Source: Clostridium sp. chh4-2
Lineage (GTDB): Bacteria; Bacillota; Clostridia; Lachnospirales; Lachnospiraceae
Length of the DNA stretch: 64,000 nucleotides
Assembly: GCF_002899675.1 (NCBI RefSeq)
Contig: NZ_PKUU01000018.1
Location: forward strand, 1 to 64,000
Direction of reading: 5' to 3'
Shown here: positions 17,579 through 26,642 of the stretch, one piece after another
Numbering within the stretch: position 1 is the first letter of the stretch
Layout: each line of letters opens with the position of its first letter
Made by a program: the position numbers and the translations under genes
The notes under the pieces: generated by a model
What the model was told of the DNA's origin: nothing
Database searches by the model: none
Seen by the model: only the letters and a program-made list of their open reading frames with translations

Positions 17579-18703
17579 ATGAAAATATTAATAATAGGTG
17601 GAAGCGGTATTCTATCTTCAGATTTCACTAAGCATGTAATTTTACAAAAGGATGAGCTTTATTTATTAAATAGAGGAAAACGCAGTAGTAATATTAACCT
17701 ACAATATGCACACTGCATAATATCTGATATTCGTGAAGATGATATAGAAACAATTCAGAACAAGTTGGAGGACATTTACTTTGATGTTGTTGTTGATTTC
17801 TTAACTTTCGATGTTGACCAAATGAAAAAAACACTCGCTATTATAAAAAATAGATTTAATCAATATGTGTTTATATCATCTGCAACTGCTTATAAGAAAA
17901 AATCGGAGAATGAGATTTTAACAGAAAATAGCGAGGTTGGAAATGAAAACTGGCAGTATGCTTATAACAAATCAAAATGCGAAGAGTTTTTAAGGAAAAA
18001 AGACATTAATTACACAATAATACGACCTTACGTTACCTTTGGAAATACACGCATTCCGTTCCCGATCATTCCAGATGGATATAATTATACCTTGTTAGCT
18101 AGAATTTTGGAAAACAAGCCTGTACTTCTTTATAATGGAGGATCTGCTATTTGCACACTAACAAGTACAAAGGATTTTGCAGAAATACTATATAAATTGT
18201 TGTTGAATCCCAAAGCATTCAAGGAGGCTTTTCATATTACAAGTAATTCTCCACAAACATGGAAAGATGTGTATCTAGAGTATTGCAAGATTCTAAAGAG
18301 AAAGCAGAATATCATATCTGTTGACATAGATCAAATTAACAAATACATGCCAGAGTTTAGTGATATATTAACTGGTGATAAGGGGACCAATATGGTATTT
18401 GACAATAGTAAGGTACTTAATGCAATCGGAGGCTATCAATTTAAAAATAGCATATCTCATTATTTGGAAGATTCAGTTAAGTATTATTTAAATGAAGAAT
18501 CGCTTCATTGTATAGATAACAAATGGGATGGGCGATGCGATTATTTGATTAAAAGGGTGTCTGGAAGAAAGTTGAATAAACTTAAGTTGAATAAAAATGC
18601 TAAGAAAAAAAACTTGCAGTTTTGGCATGCCATTATGTATAACGAAGTTCTTAGATATTTATTTGATATTATGAAAAAGATGAAGAATAGAATAAAAGGA
18701 TAA
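17579..18703 (+). CDS. NAD(P)-dependent extended SDR (nucleotide-sugar epimerase/dehydratase-like)
   Basis: The 374-residue protein has an N-terminal Rossmann motif (IIGGSGILSSDF) and an extended-SDR active site with FISSATAY and YAYNKSK (Tyr-x3-Lys). After about residue 310 it carries a Lys/Asn-rich tail that is longer than in many epimerases. It probably modifies a nucleotide sugar for this polymer; the reaction cannot be named. It begins 11 bases after the flippase stop and ends 4 bases before the ferredoxin gene. Confidence 0.82.
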   Translation: MKILIIGGSGILSSDFTKHVILQKDELYLLNRGKRSSNINLQYAHCIISDIREDDIETIQNKLEDIYFDVVVDFLTFDVDQMKKTLAIIKNRFNQYVFISSATAYKKKSENEILTENSEVGNENWQYAYNKSKCEEFLRKKDINYTIIRPYVTFGNTRIPFPIIPDGYNYTLLARILENKPVLLYNGGSAICTLTSTKDFAEILYKLLLNPKAFKEAFHITSNSPQTWKDVYLEYCKILKRKQNIISVDIDQINKYMPEFSDILTGDKGTNMVFDNSKVLNAIGGYQFKNSISHYLEDSVKYYLNEESLHCIDNKWDGRCDYLIKRVSGRKLNKLKLNKNAKKKNLQFWHAIMYNEVLRYLFDIMKKMKNRIKG

Positions 18704-18707
18704 GCAT

Positions 18708-18911
18708 ATGAAAGAATTACCTACATTATACAATAGGAAAGAAGAATGTTGCGGTTGCACAGCTTGTTACGCTATTTGCCCGAAGGAAGCAATTAGCATG
18801 GTAGAAGATGAAGAAGGCTTTATTTACCCAGTAATCAATAATATCTTATGTATACAATGTTACAGATGTGTTAAAGTTTGCCCAATAAAGGAAGTAGATA
18901 ACAATGAATAG
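18708..18911 (+). CDS. Small 2x[4Fe-4S] ferredoxin, detached domain of an FrhB-family protein
   Basis: The 67-residue protein has two Cys clusters, CCGCTACYAICP and CIQCYRCVKVCP, typical of a bacterial-type double [4Fe-4S] ferredoxin. It ends about where the fused ferredoxin-FrhB proteins of polysaccharide loci continue into the FrhB domain, and contains the family-typical EDEEGFIYP linker between clusters. It probably works with the FrhB-like protein encoded at 15226-16191. The stop overlaps the acyltransferase start by 8 bases. Confidence 0.88.
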   Translation: MKELPTLYNRKEECCGCTACYAICPKEAISMVEDEEGFIYPVINNILCIQCYRCVKVCPIKEVDNNE

Positions 18912-19920
18912 ATTTGTATCATATAAAATTTCATGGATGACATTTATATGCAATATAATTATACTATTACATCATGCAAATCTACGAAACTATATAAATC
19001 AAACTTCTGAGCATAACTTATTGGTTTTTATGGATTTTTTTTCTGCACTCAGTAGAATTGCAATGGTTTGGTTCTTTTTTATCTCTGCATATCTATTTTT
19101 TAGAACAGCGGATTATAAGAATATACCAATAAAGTGGAAATCAAGAGCTAAGTCATTACTTATTCCGTATATTATATGGAACACAATTGCTGTTCTTTTC
19201 ATGGCCATTAATGGAAGTGAAGTATTATATGGTGGAATTTGGGGGGGCATTAGAAACAATTATTTGTTTTTGGGAGGATATGGATCAGCAAATGGTCCGT
19301 TGTGGTACATTTTTAGACTGCTTGAGTATGTAATTCTTGCACCTCTATTTTTATTTATTATTAAAAGAAAAATACTTTTTTATATAGTTGAGATATTATT
19401 GTATGCATACATTGCCATTATGCATATAGGATATTTTGATTTTCTATTCTTTGTACCAATTTATTTGTTGGGAGGATATATTTCGAAACATTATTCAAAG
19501 AATTTTGAAATTAAAATCGAAACAGAGCATAATAATGCAATTTCAATAATATGTCTATTGAGTTGTGTACTTTTATCGCTGTGGGCAAAGAGCATTTCGG
19601 ACATAAACTTGATTGAAATGCCTGTTCTAGAAATTGTGTTAAGAAACTTAATTATAATCCCGATTCTTGGCTTACTATTATATTCAGGAAAACCTAAAGC
19701 TTTACCCAATTTTATTAAAAATGGCGGAATGCTATTATACTGTATGCACGATTTGTTTTATCGATTCTTTAGAATCATTTTTTTTAGGCTGAATTTAGAT
19801 ATGTGGATCTCTTGGTTCTTAATGGTATTTTTAACAATAGGTTGTATATATATGATTTGGATTTTTTTGAATAAAAATTGCCCAAGGCTTTTGGCTGTTT
19901 TTGTAGGTGGTCGTCTGTAA
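18904..19920 (+). CDS. Membrane acyltransferase (acyltransferase-3 family)
   Basis: The 338-residue integral membrane protein has about ten helices and the acyltransferase-3 features: an early His in a membrane helix (ILLHHANLR), FFFISAYLFFR and GPLWYIFRLLEYV. It probably O-acetylates a sugar. It is the last gene of the AT-rich operon; an IS21 terminus begins 2 bases after its stop codon. The C-terminus (CPRLLAVFVGGR) looks complete, so the insertion did not truncate it. Confidence 0.87.
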   Translation: MNRFVSYKISWMTFICNIIILLHHANLRNYINQTSEHNLLVFMDFFSALSRIAMVWFFFISAYLFFRTADYKNIPIKWKSRAKSLLIPYIIWNTIAVLFMAINGSEVLYGGIWGGIRNNYLFLGGYGSANGPLWYIFRLLEYVILAPLFLFIIKRKILFYIVEILLYAYIAIMHIGYFDFLFFVPIYLLGGYISKHYSKNFEIKIETEHNNAISIICLLSCVLLSLWAKSISDINLIEMPVLEIVLRNLIIIPILGLLLYSGKPKALPNFIKNGGMLLYCMHDLFYRFFRIIFFRLNLDMWISWFLMVFLTIGCIYMIWIFLNKNCPRLLAVFVGGRL

Positions 19921-19921
19921 C

Positions 19922-20404
19922 TGTGCATATTTCGGTTTAACGGCGTAGCCGTCACGCAGGAACTGCGTGGTGTTTCGCTCCAATCTGCGTGAAACGCCAC
20001 TGTCCTGTGGATAGTAAGCATACGCCGGCGTTTACGAATTCGGATTTCTCATGTTCCGACTACTGAACTCCAGGCGGTACGCCTTGTGTACAATATGGTC
20101 AAGACAGGCATCCGCCATCCGCATAGGTGCTGTCAGCAAATAGCTCATACCATGCTTTTACGGGAAGCTGGGATACAAACATGGTTGACTTTCATGATTC
20201 CCGGCTGTCAATCACCTCAAATAGGTCCCGGCATTTGTCGAGATCTATCTCCATAAGCCCAAAGTCATCTATAATCAGCAGGTCGAGTCCGGCCAGCTGG
20301 TTGACGGATTCAAGATACTCCGATTTCGCCCTCGCCCGCTCCAATTCATTCATGAGCGTGTTTGCCCGGATATAACTGTGATTCAAGAAAAGCATCTCGT
20401 CCAT
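19922..20404 (-). mobile_element. Degraded IS21-family element, istB end
   Basis: The plus strand begins TGTGCATATTTCGG at 19922, a TGT terminus as in IS21 elements, directly after the acyltransferase stop. Minus-strand istB sequence follows at 20032-20404. The istA gene, the istB N-terminus and the opposite end are absent. A palindromic tail (CACGCAG/CTGCGTG, 19953-19971) lies between the terminus and istB. It marks the right boundary of the polysaccharide island. Confidence 0.7.
20032..20404 (-). pseudogene. istB: istB ATPase fragment with frameshifts
   Basis: Reading on the minus strand, the fragment starts MDEMLFLNHSY and contains the AAA+ Walker B (LDLLIIDDFGLMEID), then loses frame near 20190-20200 after DSRES. 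The expected VSQLPVKAWYELFADSTYAD continues in another frame, and a 7-bp duplication (GCGGATG, about 20111-20125) shifts it again before ACLDHIVHKAYRLEFSSRNMRNP. The Walker A half is missing and an in-frame stop lies just upstream. IstB is the transposition helper ATPase of IS21; this copy cannot be functional. Confidence 0.85.
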
Positions 20405-20549
20405 CTCTTCTTATTCCACCCCAATTCTTTAGAATATATTAATTTGAAATCCCCCCCAAAAAATGTTATACTTTTGGAAAATAATACTACTAACCCAGGA
20501 TAGTTAAAGAACACTATCCCCCCACCCAAAACAGGAGCCCCCACCCCTC

Positions 20550-21071
20550 ATGACCTTCACCATCACCCCAGCCACCCCGCCCGACTACCCCTCCATCGCC
20601 CGCCTAATCCAAACCGTATGGCAGGCCCTAGATCAAAAGTCCTGGTTTGCCGCCGACAACGATGATTACACCCTCCACATGCTCGAATCCGGACAAGGCA
20701 TTGCATTTAAGGCAGTTGATCAAACATCACAAGCCCTTGCCGGAATCTTCATGCTCGTATTTCCCGGCCTATCAGAGGAGAATTTAGGAAGAGATATCAA
20801 TTTATCAGAGACAGATTTATTAAAAGTAGCTCATATGGATTCTGCGGCTGTTCTTCCTCAATACCGGGGACACGGCCTTCAGAATAAACTAATGCAGGCA
20901 GCCGAGGCCGAGGCCAGGCAGCGGGGATACCGGTATCTGATGTGCACCGTACACCCAGATAATCACTACAGTAAAAACAATGTACTGAAACAGGGATATC
21001 ACGTCATAGCCACCAAAGAAAAATATGGCGGCTATACGAGAAATATTTTATTAAAAGAAATAAAGAAATAG
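20550..21071 (+). CDS. GNAT-family N-acetyltransferase
   Basis: A 173-residue single-domain GNAT protein; acetyl-CoA binding motif A appears as AVLPQYRGHGLQNKLM, followed by RYLMCTVHPDN and a C-terminal Tyr-rich strand. The substrate is unknown. An AGGAG sequence lies 12 bases before the ATG in an unusually C-rich leader (20516-20549). Codon use returns to the higher-GC pattern outside the polysaccharide island. It probably stands alone. Confidence 0.85.
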   Translation: MTFTITPATPPDYPSIARLIQTVWQALDQKSWFAADNDDYTLHMLESGQGIAFKAVDQTSQALAGIFMLVFPGLSEENLGRDINLSETDLLKVAHMDSAAVLPQYRGHGLQNKLMQAAEAEARQRGYRYLMCTVHPDNHYSKNNVLKQGYHVIATKEKYGGYTRNILLKEIKK

Positions 21072-21125
21072 AAAACAAAAGAAATAAAAAACTAAAGAAC
21101 TAAAAACTAAAGAACCGGAGGTAAT

Positions 21126-21794
21126 ATGAGAAAATATCTAATTTTAACAGCAGCTTGTTTAGCATTGACAATGGCATTGTCAGCGTGCAGCGGTTCGGAT
21201 AAGAATGCGGAGACCAGCCAGCCGAGCGAAGCTGCGACAAAAGAGATAATTGTTGAACTGGACAGCCAGGCAGAGCCGGAGACTTCATCGGAAGAGAGTG
21301 CGGCCGCATCATCAGAAGCATCCGAAGGGAACGGAGATCAGTCAATGCTTGAAGGGGCGCAAACAGAAGCCTTAGCAGAAAACACGACGCCGGAGACCAC
21401 CACCGCAATGCCGGTCTATGAAGTAAAGCCTATGGAAAAGACCATGTATGCCATTAAGCCGGTAAATGTCAGAGAGGGTTATACCACAGGCACAGCGGTA
21501 TTGTCCAGTTTGAAGGCAGGACAGGAAGTAGAAGTTACCGGCATGTCGGAAAATGGCTGGATTCAGATTAAGTTTAATGGCGGCGAAGCCTATGTTTACA
21601 AAACTTATCTGTCTGAATCAAAAGACGATGTGGAAACAAAGGCGGCATCAGAGAGCAAAGCGAATAAAGGAACAGCGGCTGCCGATCCTGCACAGAAGGC
21701 TACTCAGCCGGCCTCGCAGCCGTCGACGGAGTCGGCTGCGGCTCCGGAATCAGCACCAACCCCTGTGACAATACCTCCTTCACCAATCAGTTAA
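21126..21794 (+). CDS. SH3-domain lipoprotein
   Basis: The 222-residue product has a lipoprotein signal peptide with lipobox LSAC (Cys21), an acidic Ser/Glu-rich linker (about 22-95), one bacterial SH3 domain (about 103-161, NVREGYTTG...NGWIQIKFNGGEAYVYKTYL) and a Pro/Ala/Thr-rich tail. Bacterial SH3 domains usually bind peptidoglycan, so a cell-envelope tethering role is likely. There is no enzymatic domain. A GGAGGT ribosome site precedes the ATG. Confidence 0.82.
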   Translation: MRKYLILTAACLALTMALSACSGSDKNAETSQPSEAATKEIIVELDSQAEPETSSEESAAASSEASEGNGDQSMLEGAQTEALAENTTPETTTAMPVYEVKPMEKTMYAIKPVNVREGYTTGTAVLSSLKAGQEVEVTGMSENGWIQIKFNGGEAYVYKTYLSESKDDVETKAASESKANKGTAAADPAQKATQPASQPSTESAAAPESAPTPVTIPPSPIS

Positions 21795-21806
21795 CCGGTT
21801 GAAACT

Positions 21807-21835
21807 CTTAAATAGCTTGTGCAGTGCTGTATAAT
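21807..21835 (+). promoter_or_regulatory. Possible promoter of the hydratase gene
   Basis: TATAAT at 21830-21835 with CTTAAA at 21807-21812, 17-bp spacer. The -10 is perfect but the -35 is weak. It lies 140 bases before the chosen start, leaving a long leader that includes an AT palindrome near 21857-21871. Confidence 0.4.
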
Positions 21836-21974
21836 CATATAGCAAAAACCTATGGACTATATAATATATATAGTATTTGACTATCGGATGAAAATAGGGC
21901 ATACTAGAGACATCAAAGAAATAATAGTACACATTAAAGAAATAACAGTACAAATCTTTCAGGAGGGTATTTAC

Positions 21975-24263
21975 ATGGTAAAACTGTATGATGGCGGCGC
22001 ATACTTAGTTAACGGAACTGAGATCGTTCCGGAGGAGGAAGCTGCAAAAGTCGCTTCTTTAACGGGAAAAGAAGTAACAAAAGAAAAAGCTAAAAAAGGT
22101 ACAATGGCTTATTCAATCTTAGAAGCCCACAACACGTCAGGGGATATGGACAAGTTAAAATTGAAGTTTGATGCGATGACATCCCATGATATCACATTTG
22201 TAGGAATTGTTCAGACTGCAAAAGCTTCAGGAATGGAGAAATTCCCGGTACCTTACGTTCTTACTAACTGCCACAACTCTTTATGCGCGGTTGGCGGAAC
22301 GATCAATGAGGACGACCACATGTTCGGTTTATCCGCATGTAAGAAATACGGCGGCATTTTTGTTCCTCCACATATTGCGGTTATTCATCAGTATATGCGT
22401 GAGATGATGGCAGGCGGCGGTAAGATGATTCTCGGATCTGACAGCCACACCCGTTACGGCGCTCTTGGAACCATGGCTATTGGTGAAGGCGGCGGAGAAC
22501 TGGTTAAACAGCTGCTTTGCGATACTTATGACGTTTCTTATCCGGGCGTGGTTGCCGTATATCTGGACGGAAAACCTAATCCGGGCGTAGGACCTCAGGA
22601 TATTGCGCTGGCAATTATCGGGGCTGTATTTAAATGCGGATATGTGAAGAACAAAGTAATGGAATTTGTGGGACCCGGCATTTCATCCATGACAACGGAT
22701 TACAGAAATGGTGTGGATGTTATGACAACAGAAACCACATGTCTTTCCTCCATCTGGAGAACTGATGAGGATACAAAGGCATTTTTAGCGCTTCATGGAA
22801 GAGCAGATGACTATAAAGAATTGAATCCGGCTGATGTGGCATACTATGACGGAATGGTTTATGTGGATCTTAGCACGGTAAAACCGATGATCGCGCTTCC
22901 GTTCCATCCAAGCAATACATATGAAATCGATGAATTAAATGCGAACTTAGAAGATATTTTAAGAACTGTAGAAGTGGAAGCGGCTAAGATTTCAGGCAAT
23001 CCTGATATCAATTTCAGCCTGACCGATAAGATTGTGGACGGCAAACTGCAGGTGACACAGGGAATTATTGCAGGATGTGCAGGCGGTAACTATACCAATG
23101 TGATGGAAGCAGCCCATATCTTAAAAGGAAAGAACTGCGGAGCGGATGAATTCTCATTATCCGTATATCCTTCCTCACAGCCAGTTTATATGGATCTCGT
23201 TAGAAAGGGAGCCGTTTCAGATCTTATGGCAGCAGGAGCTGTGCTTAAAACTGCATTCTGCGGACCATGCTTCGGTGCCGGAGATACGCCTGCCAACAAC
23301 GGATTCAGCATCCGCCATACCACCAGAAACTTCCCGAACCGTGAAGGTTCAAAACCTGGCGTAGGACAGATGTCGGCAGTTGCGCTGATGGATTCCCGCT
23401 CTATCGCTGCAACGGCGGCTAACGGAGGTAAACTGACTTCTGCAACTGAGGTTGTGGACGATTATCAGGTACCGGATTATGAATTTGATGATACGGTTTA
23501 CAAGAGCAGAATTTATCAGGGATATCAGGCAGGTGACACGGAAAAAGATCTGGTTTACGGCCCTAATATCAAAGACTGGCCTGAGATGAGCCCGTTAACA
23601 GATAATATCTTATTAAAAGTATGTTCTAAGATCATGGACCCGGTTACTACCACGGATGAATTGATTCCGTCAGGAGAAACCTCTTCCTACCGTTCCAATC
23701 CTCTTGGACTGGCAGAGTTCACATTGTCAAGACGTGATCCTCAGTATGTCGGCAGAAGCAAGGAAGTGGATAAAATGGAAAAAGCGAGAGCAGCAGGACA
23801 GTGCCCGATGGAAGTTGATCCGGAATTAAAGGCTGTTTTCGATAAGATTAAAACCATTCCTGGAAATGAGCAGATTAAAGCGTCTGAAACTGAGATCGGA
23901 AGCATGATCTATGCGATTAAGCCGGGAGACGGTTCCGCACGTGAACAGGCGGCCAGCTGCCAGAGAGTAATCGGCGGACTCGCTAATATCTGTAAGGAAT
24001 ATGCGACTAAGAGATACCGTTCCAACGTTATGAACTGGGGCATGCTGCCGTTCCAGATGGAAGCTGAACCGGAATTTGAAGTTGGCGATTATATCTATGT
24101 TCCTAATGTGAAAGAAGCTTTGGACGGAGATATGAAAGACATCAAAGCTTACGTGATCGGCGATACCATCAAGGAATTGAACCTTTATATTGCGGATATG
24201 ACGCCGGATGAGAAGAAGATTGTAAAAGCTGGATGCTTGATTAATTATAACAGAAACCGATAA
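21975..24263 (+). CDS. Aconitase-superfamily hydratase (YbhJ type)
   Basis: I place the start at 21975 ([12 protein letters not shown]), which has AGGAGG 8-13 bases upstream; a longer frame from 21852 has no such site. The 762-residue protein shows aconitase-fold signatures: [36 protein letters not shown] (first cluster Cys region), [16 protein letters not shown] (CxxC cluster ligands) and a C-terminal swivel-type domain. Length and motif arrangement match E. coli YbhJ, an uncharacterised hydratase. With the downstream CitMHS carrier it may handle a tricarboxylate or related acid; the substrate is not established. Confidence 0.85.
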   Translation: MVKLYDGGAYLVNGTEIVPEEEAAKVASLTGKEVTKEKAKKGTMAYSILEAHNTSGDMDKLKLKFDAMTSHDITFVGIVQTAKASGMEKFPVPYVLTNCHNSLCAVGGTINEDDHMFGLSACKKYGGIFVPPHIAVIHQYMREMMAGGGKMILGSDSHTRYGALGTMAIGEGGGELVKQLLCDTYDVSYPGVVAVYLDGKPNPGVGPQDIALAIIGAVFKCGYVKNKVMEFVGPGISSMTTDYRNGVDVMTTETTCLSSIWRTDEDTKAFLALHGRADDYKELNPADVAYYDGMVYVDLSTVKPMIALPFHPSNTYEIDELNANLEDILRTVEVEAAKISGNPDINFSLTDKIVDGKLQVTQGIIAGCAGGNYTNVMEAAHILKGKNCGADEFSLSVYPSSQPVYMDLVRKGAVSDLMAAGAVLKTAFCGPCFGAGDTPANNGFSIRHTTRNFPNREGSKPGVGQMSAVALMDSRSIAATAANGGKLTSATEVVDDYQVPDYEFDDTVYKSRIYQGYQAGDTEKDLVYGPNIKDWPEMSPLTDNILLKVCSKIMDPVTTTDELIPSGETSSYRSNPLGLAEFTLSRRDPQYVGRSKEVDKMEKARAAGQCPMEVDPELKAVFDKIKTIPGNEQIKASETEIGSMIYAIKPGDGSAREQAASCQRVIGGLANICKEYATKRYRSNVMNWGMLPFQMEAEPEFEVGDYIYVPNVKEALDGDMKDIKAYVIGDTIKELNLYIADMTPDEKKIVKAGCLINYNRNR

Positions 24264-24272
24264 ATTATGGAT

Positions 24273-24307
24273 AAAAGAGGGATGGCTGCATGCTGTCCCT
24301 CTTTTAT
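24273..24307 (+). terminator. Rho-independent terminator after the hydratase
   Basis: AAAAGAGGGA and TCCCTCTTTT flank a 14-base loop, followed by TATATA. It lies 9 bases past the hydratase stop and argues that the sensor kinase start is downstream of it. Confidence 0.85.
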
Positions 24308-24425
24308 ATATGTGCGCTTGGCGGGCGTATGTTCCGGAAAGTGCAGCTGGTTAAATCGGGCGGGGTGTTGTAAACTAGTAGTATGTGAGGTACCTGGGAG
24401 AAAATCAGAAAGGGAGCAGACCATT

Positions 24426-26549
24426 TTGGAAAAACGGCATTACGATAAAATCATCATTGGCGTCAGCATAGCTGCGGTGGCATTTATGCTGATCTTTAAT
24501 ATCTTCATTTTTAAGAATTACCAGAGCAATCTGATCAGCATGCAGGAGAATCATATGATGACCACTACAAAGGCGGTGGCCAATAATCTGGAAAATTATT
24601 ATAATGGAGAGCTCAACAACTTTTCCGTCTACTTTGAGGGAGACATGGATGTAGAGAGGGCATTGCGGTTTTTCCATGAGCAGCCGGAGATTTCGTCGAT
24701 CTGTGTGATTGGCGGCGATGGGATAAGGCTGCTTTATGAGGGCAATGAATACGGAACGTTTTGGGATCAGGCGTACACTGCTTATCAGGAGAAGGGGGCG
24801 GAAGAGGCAGCTCTTTTATCCCCGGTTTTGACATCGGAGCGCCATTATACACAGTTTATGGCTGCAAAAACCAGATGGGAGGGGAAAGATGCCTGCGTGA
24901 TCGCTTCCATGGAGATGGAATCGATCTACAACCTGATTGTCAGACCCATTAAGATCGGGCAATACGGATATTCCATGGTAAAGAATTATGACGGCACCAT
25001 TTTGATGCATAAATCGGTGAATCAGATCGGAATTGACGCGGTAGAAGGCAGAAAGACGCAGTACAGCGAATATGATCTGGATCTCAGCGATTTGGAAAGC
25101 TGGGTTGAACAGCAGAGAACGACCCCGGAGGGCAGCCGGATTTTAAACAGCTATTGGTGGGAAGACGGGAAGGAACCGGTGCAAACCAAGAAAGTTGTGG
25201 CATATACGCAGGCTTCCATAGGAGAAGAGACCTGGATCATTAACAGCACGCTGGATTATAATGAGATCTATAAGCCGCTGGTAAAGACCAGGTGGTATGT
25301 ATTCTGTGTGTCTGTGGTCACAATCGGGGGATTTGGAATTCTTCTGGCCTGGATCATCAATAATGCCAATCAGAATAAAACCATGGAACTTGAGATGAAG
25401 CATCTTCTGGAGATGAATTCGGCTTGGGAGGAACTGCACAAAAGAGAAGAACAGATCCGCCACAATGATAAGATCAGAACCTTGGGCACTATGACCAGCA
25501 TGATTTCCCATGAGTTCAACAACTTTTTGACGCCTGTCATGCTGTATGGGGATATGCTGTTGGAGGACCCGGATATCAGTGAGGAGAACAAGGGATGTCT
25601 GGCTGAAATGGTGGCCGCGGCCCATAAAGCAAAAGACTTGACAAAAGAATTATCCCGCTATGGGCACAGCGGAACGGGAAGCGGTAAAAAGATGGTTCTT
25701 CATGTGGTGGAGGAAATTAACAGGAGCCTGGCCATAATAAAAAAGACGCTGCCGGACAATATTACGCTTACTGAAAACCTTCAGCCGGATGACGGTTACG
25801 GGCTGATGGGCAGTTCCGGCATGGTCAATCAGGTGATTGTGAACCTTTGCACTAATGCAGTCTATGCGATGCAGGAAAAGGGCGGAAGCCTTACGGTGAA
25901 GGGCATTATGCTGGAAGAAGAGGGGCATGTAAAGTATGCGGTTACGGTCAGCGATACCGGCCCGGGAATGCCGGAGGAGACGTTAAAACAAATATTCACC
26001 CCATTTTATACCACGAAAGAGAGCGGATCGGGAACCGGACTTGGCCTTTCGGTGGTTCAGGATCTGATTCATCAGGTGTCCGGTGAGATCAATGTGGTTT
26101 CCGTAGAAGGAAAGGGGACCAGATTTGATGTTGTGCTGCCTTTGTTCCGGATAGTGGAAAACAGCAGAGAGGACAAAAATCCGGAAAGCCTGAAAGATCT
26201 GAGCATATTTATTTTGGATGATAATGAAAAGGTATCCAGGGCATTACATAAAAGTTTAAAGCCGTTATGTAAGAAAATAGTGTCTTATACCCATCCGGAA
26301 GAAGCTTTGGCGTCGATGAAAAAAGAAGTGTCAAACTGGGATGCGGTGATAACCGATTATTCCATGCCGGTGATGAATGGGCTGGAGTTTTCAGGGATAC
26401 TGAGAAGTCTTGGATACAGTAAGACCATAGTCCTTATTTCCGGCAATTTAAACCAGGATGTGCAGTGGTATCTGGACCATGGGATCGTAGATTTTGTGTT
26501 GGAAAAACCGGTTTCGGTTCAGGAAATTGAGGAAATACTGAGTTCTTAA
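24426..26549 (+). CDS. Membrane hybrid sensor histidine kinase with C-terminal receiver
   Basis: The TTG at 24426 (MEKRHYDKII) is preferred because AAAGGGAG lies about 10 bases before it; the upstream in-frame ATG at 24267 sits ahead of a terminator. The 707-residue protein has membrane segments at about 9-29 and 290-311 around a Cache-like extracellular sensor, HisKA with MISHEFNNF (His about 362), HATPase motifs NLCTNAVYAM, DTGPGMP and GSGTGLGLS, and a receiver domain with ITDYSMPVMNG (Asp about 644). It probably senses an external organic acid and signals to the OmpR regulator downstream of the CitMHS gene. Confidence 0.87.
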   Translation: MEKRHYDKIIIGVSIAAVAFMLIFNIFIFKNYQSNLISMQENHMMTTTKAVANNLENYYNGELNNFSVYFEGDMDVERALRFFHEQPEISSICVIGGDGIRLLYEGNEYGTFWDQAYTAYQEKGAEEAALLSPVLTSERHYTQFMAAKTRWEGKDACVIASMEMESIYNLIVRPIKIGQYGYSMVKNYDGTILMHKSVNQIGIDAVEGRKTQYSEYDLDLSDLESWVEQQRTTPEGSRILNSYWWEDGKEPVQTKKVVAYTQASIGEETWIINSTLDYNEIYKPLVKTRWYVFCVSVVTIGGFGILLAWIINNANQNKTMELEMKHLLEMNSAWEELHKREEQIRHNDKIRTLGTMTSMISHEFNNFLTPVMLYGDMLLEDPDISEENKGCLAEMVAAAHKAKDLTKELSRYGHSGTGSGKKMVLHVVEEINRSLAIIKKTLPDNITLTENLQPDDGYGLMGSSGMVNQVIVNLCTNAVYAMQEKGGSLTVKGIMLEEEGHVKYAVTVSDTGPGMPEETLKQIFTPFYTTKESGSGTGLGLSVVQDLIHQVSGEINVVSVEGKGTRFDVVLPLFRIVENSREDKNPESLKDLSIFILDDNEKVSRALHKSLKPLCKKIVSYTHPEEALASMKKEVSNWDAVITDYSMPVMNGLEFSGILRSLGYSKTIVLISGNLNQDVQWYLDHGIVDFVLEKPVSVQEIEEILSS

Positions 26550-26642
26550 TGGATTTTAAGATTTGGGTCAGATTATAGTAAGATTTACCCTTTAAAGTAT
26601 AAGTATCAAATGAAAAAAACATATAATGAGAGGGGTAAATGT

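Noticed and set aside
20127-20375. 82-residue plus-strand ORF over the istB remnant
   Set aside because: It is the antisense shadow of istB, whose motifs are clear on the minus strand.
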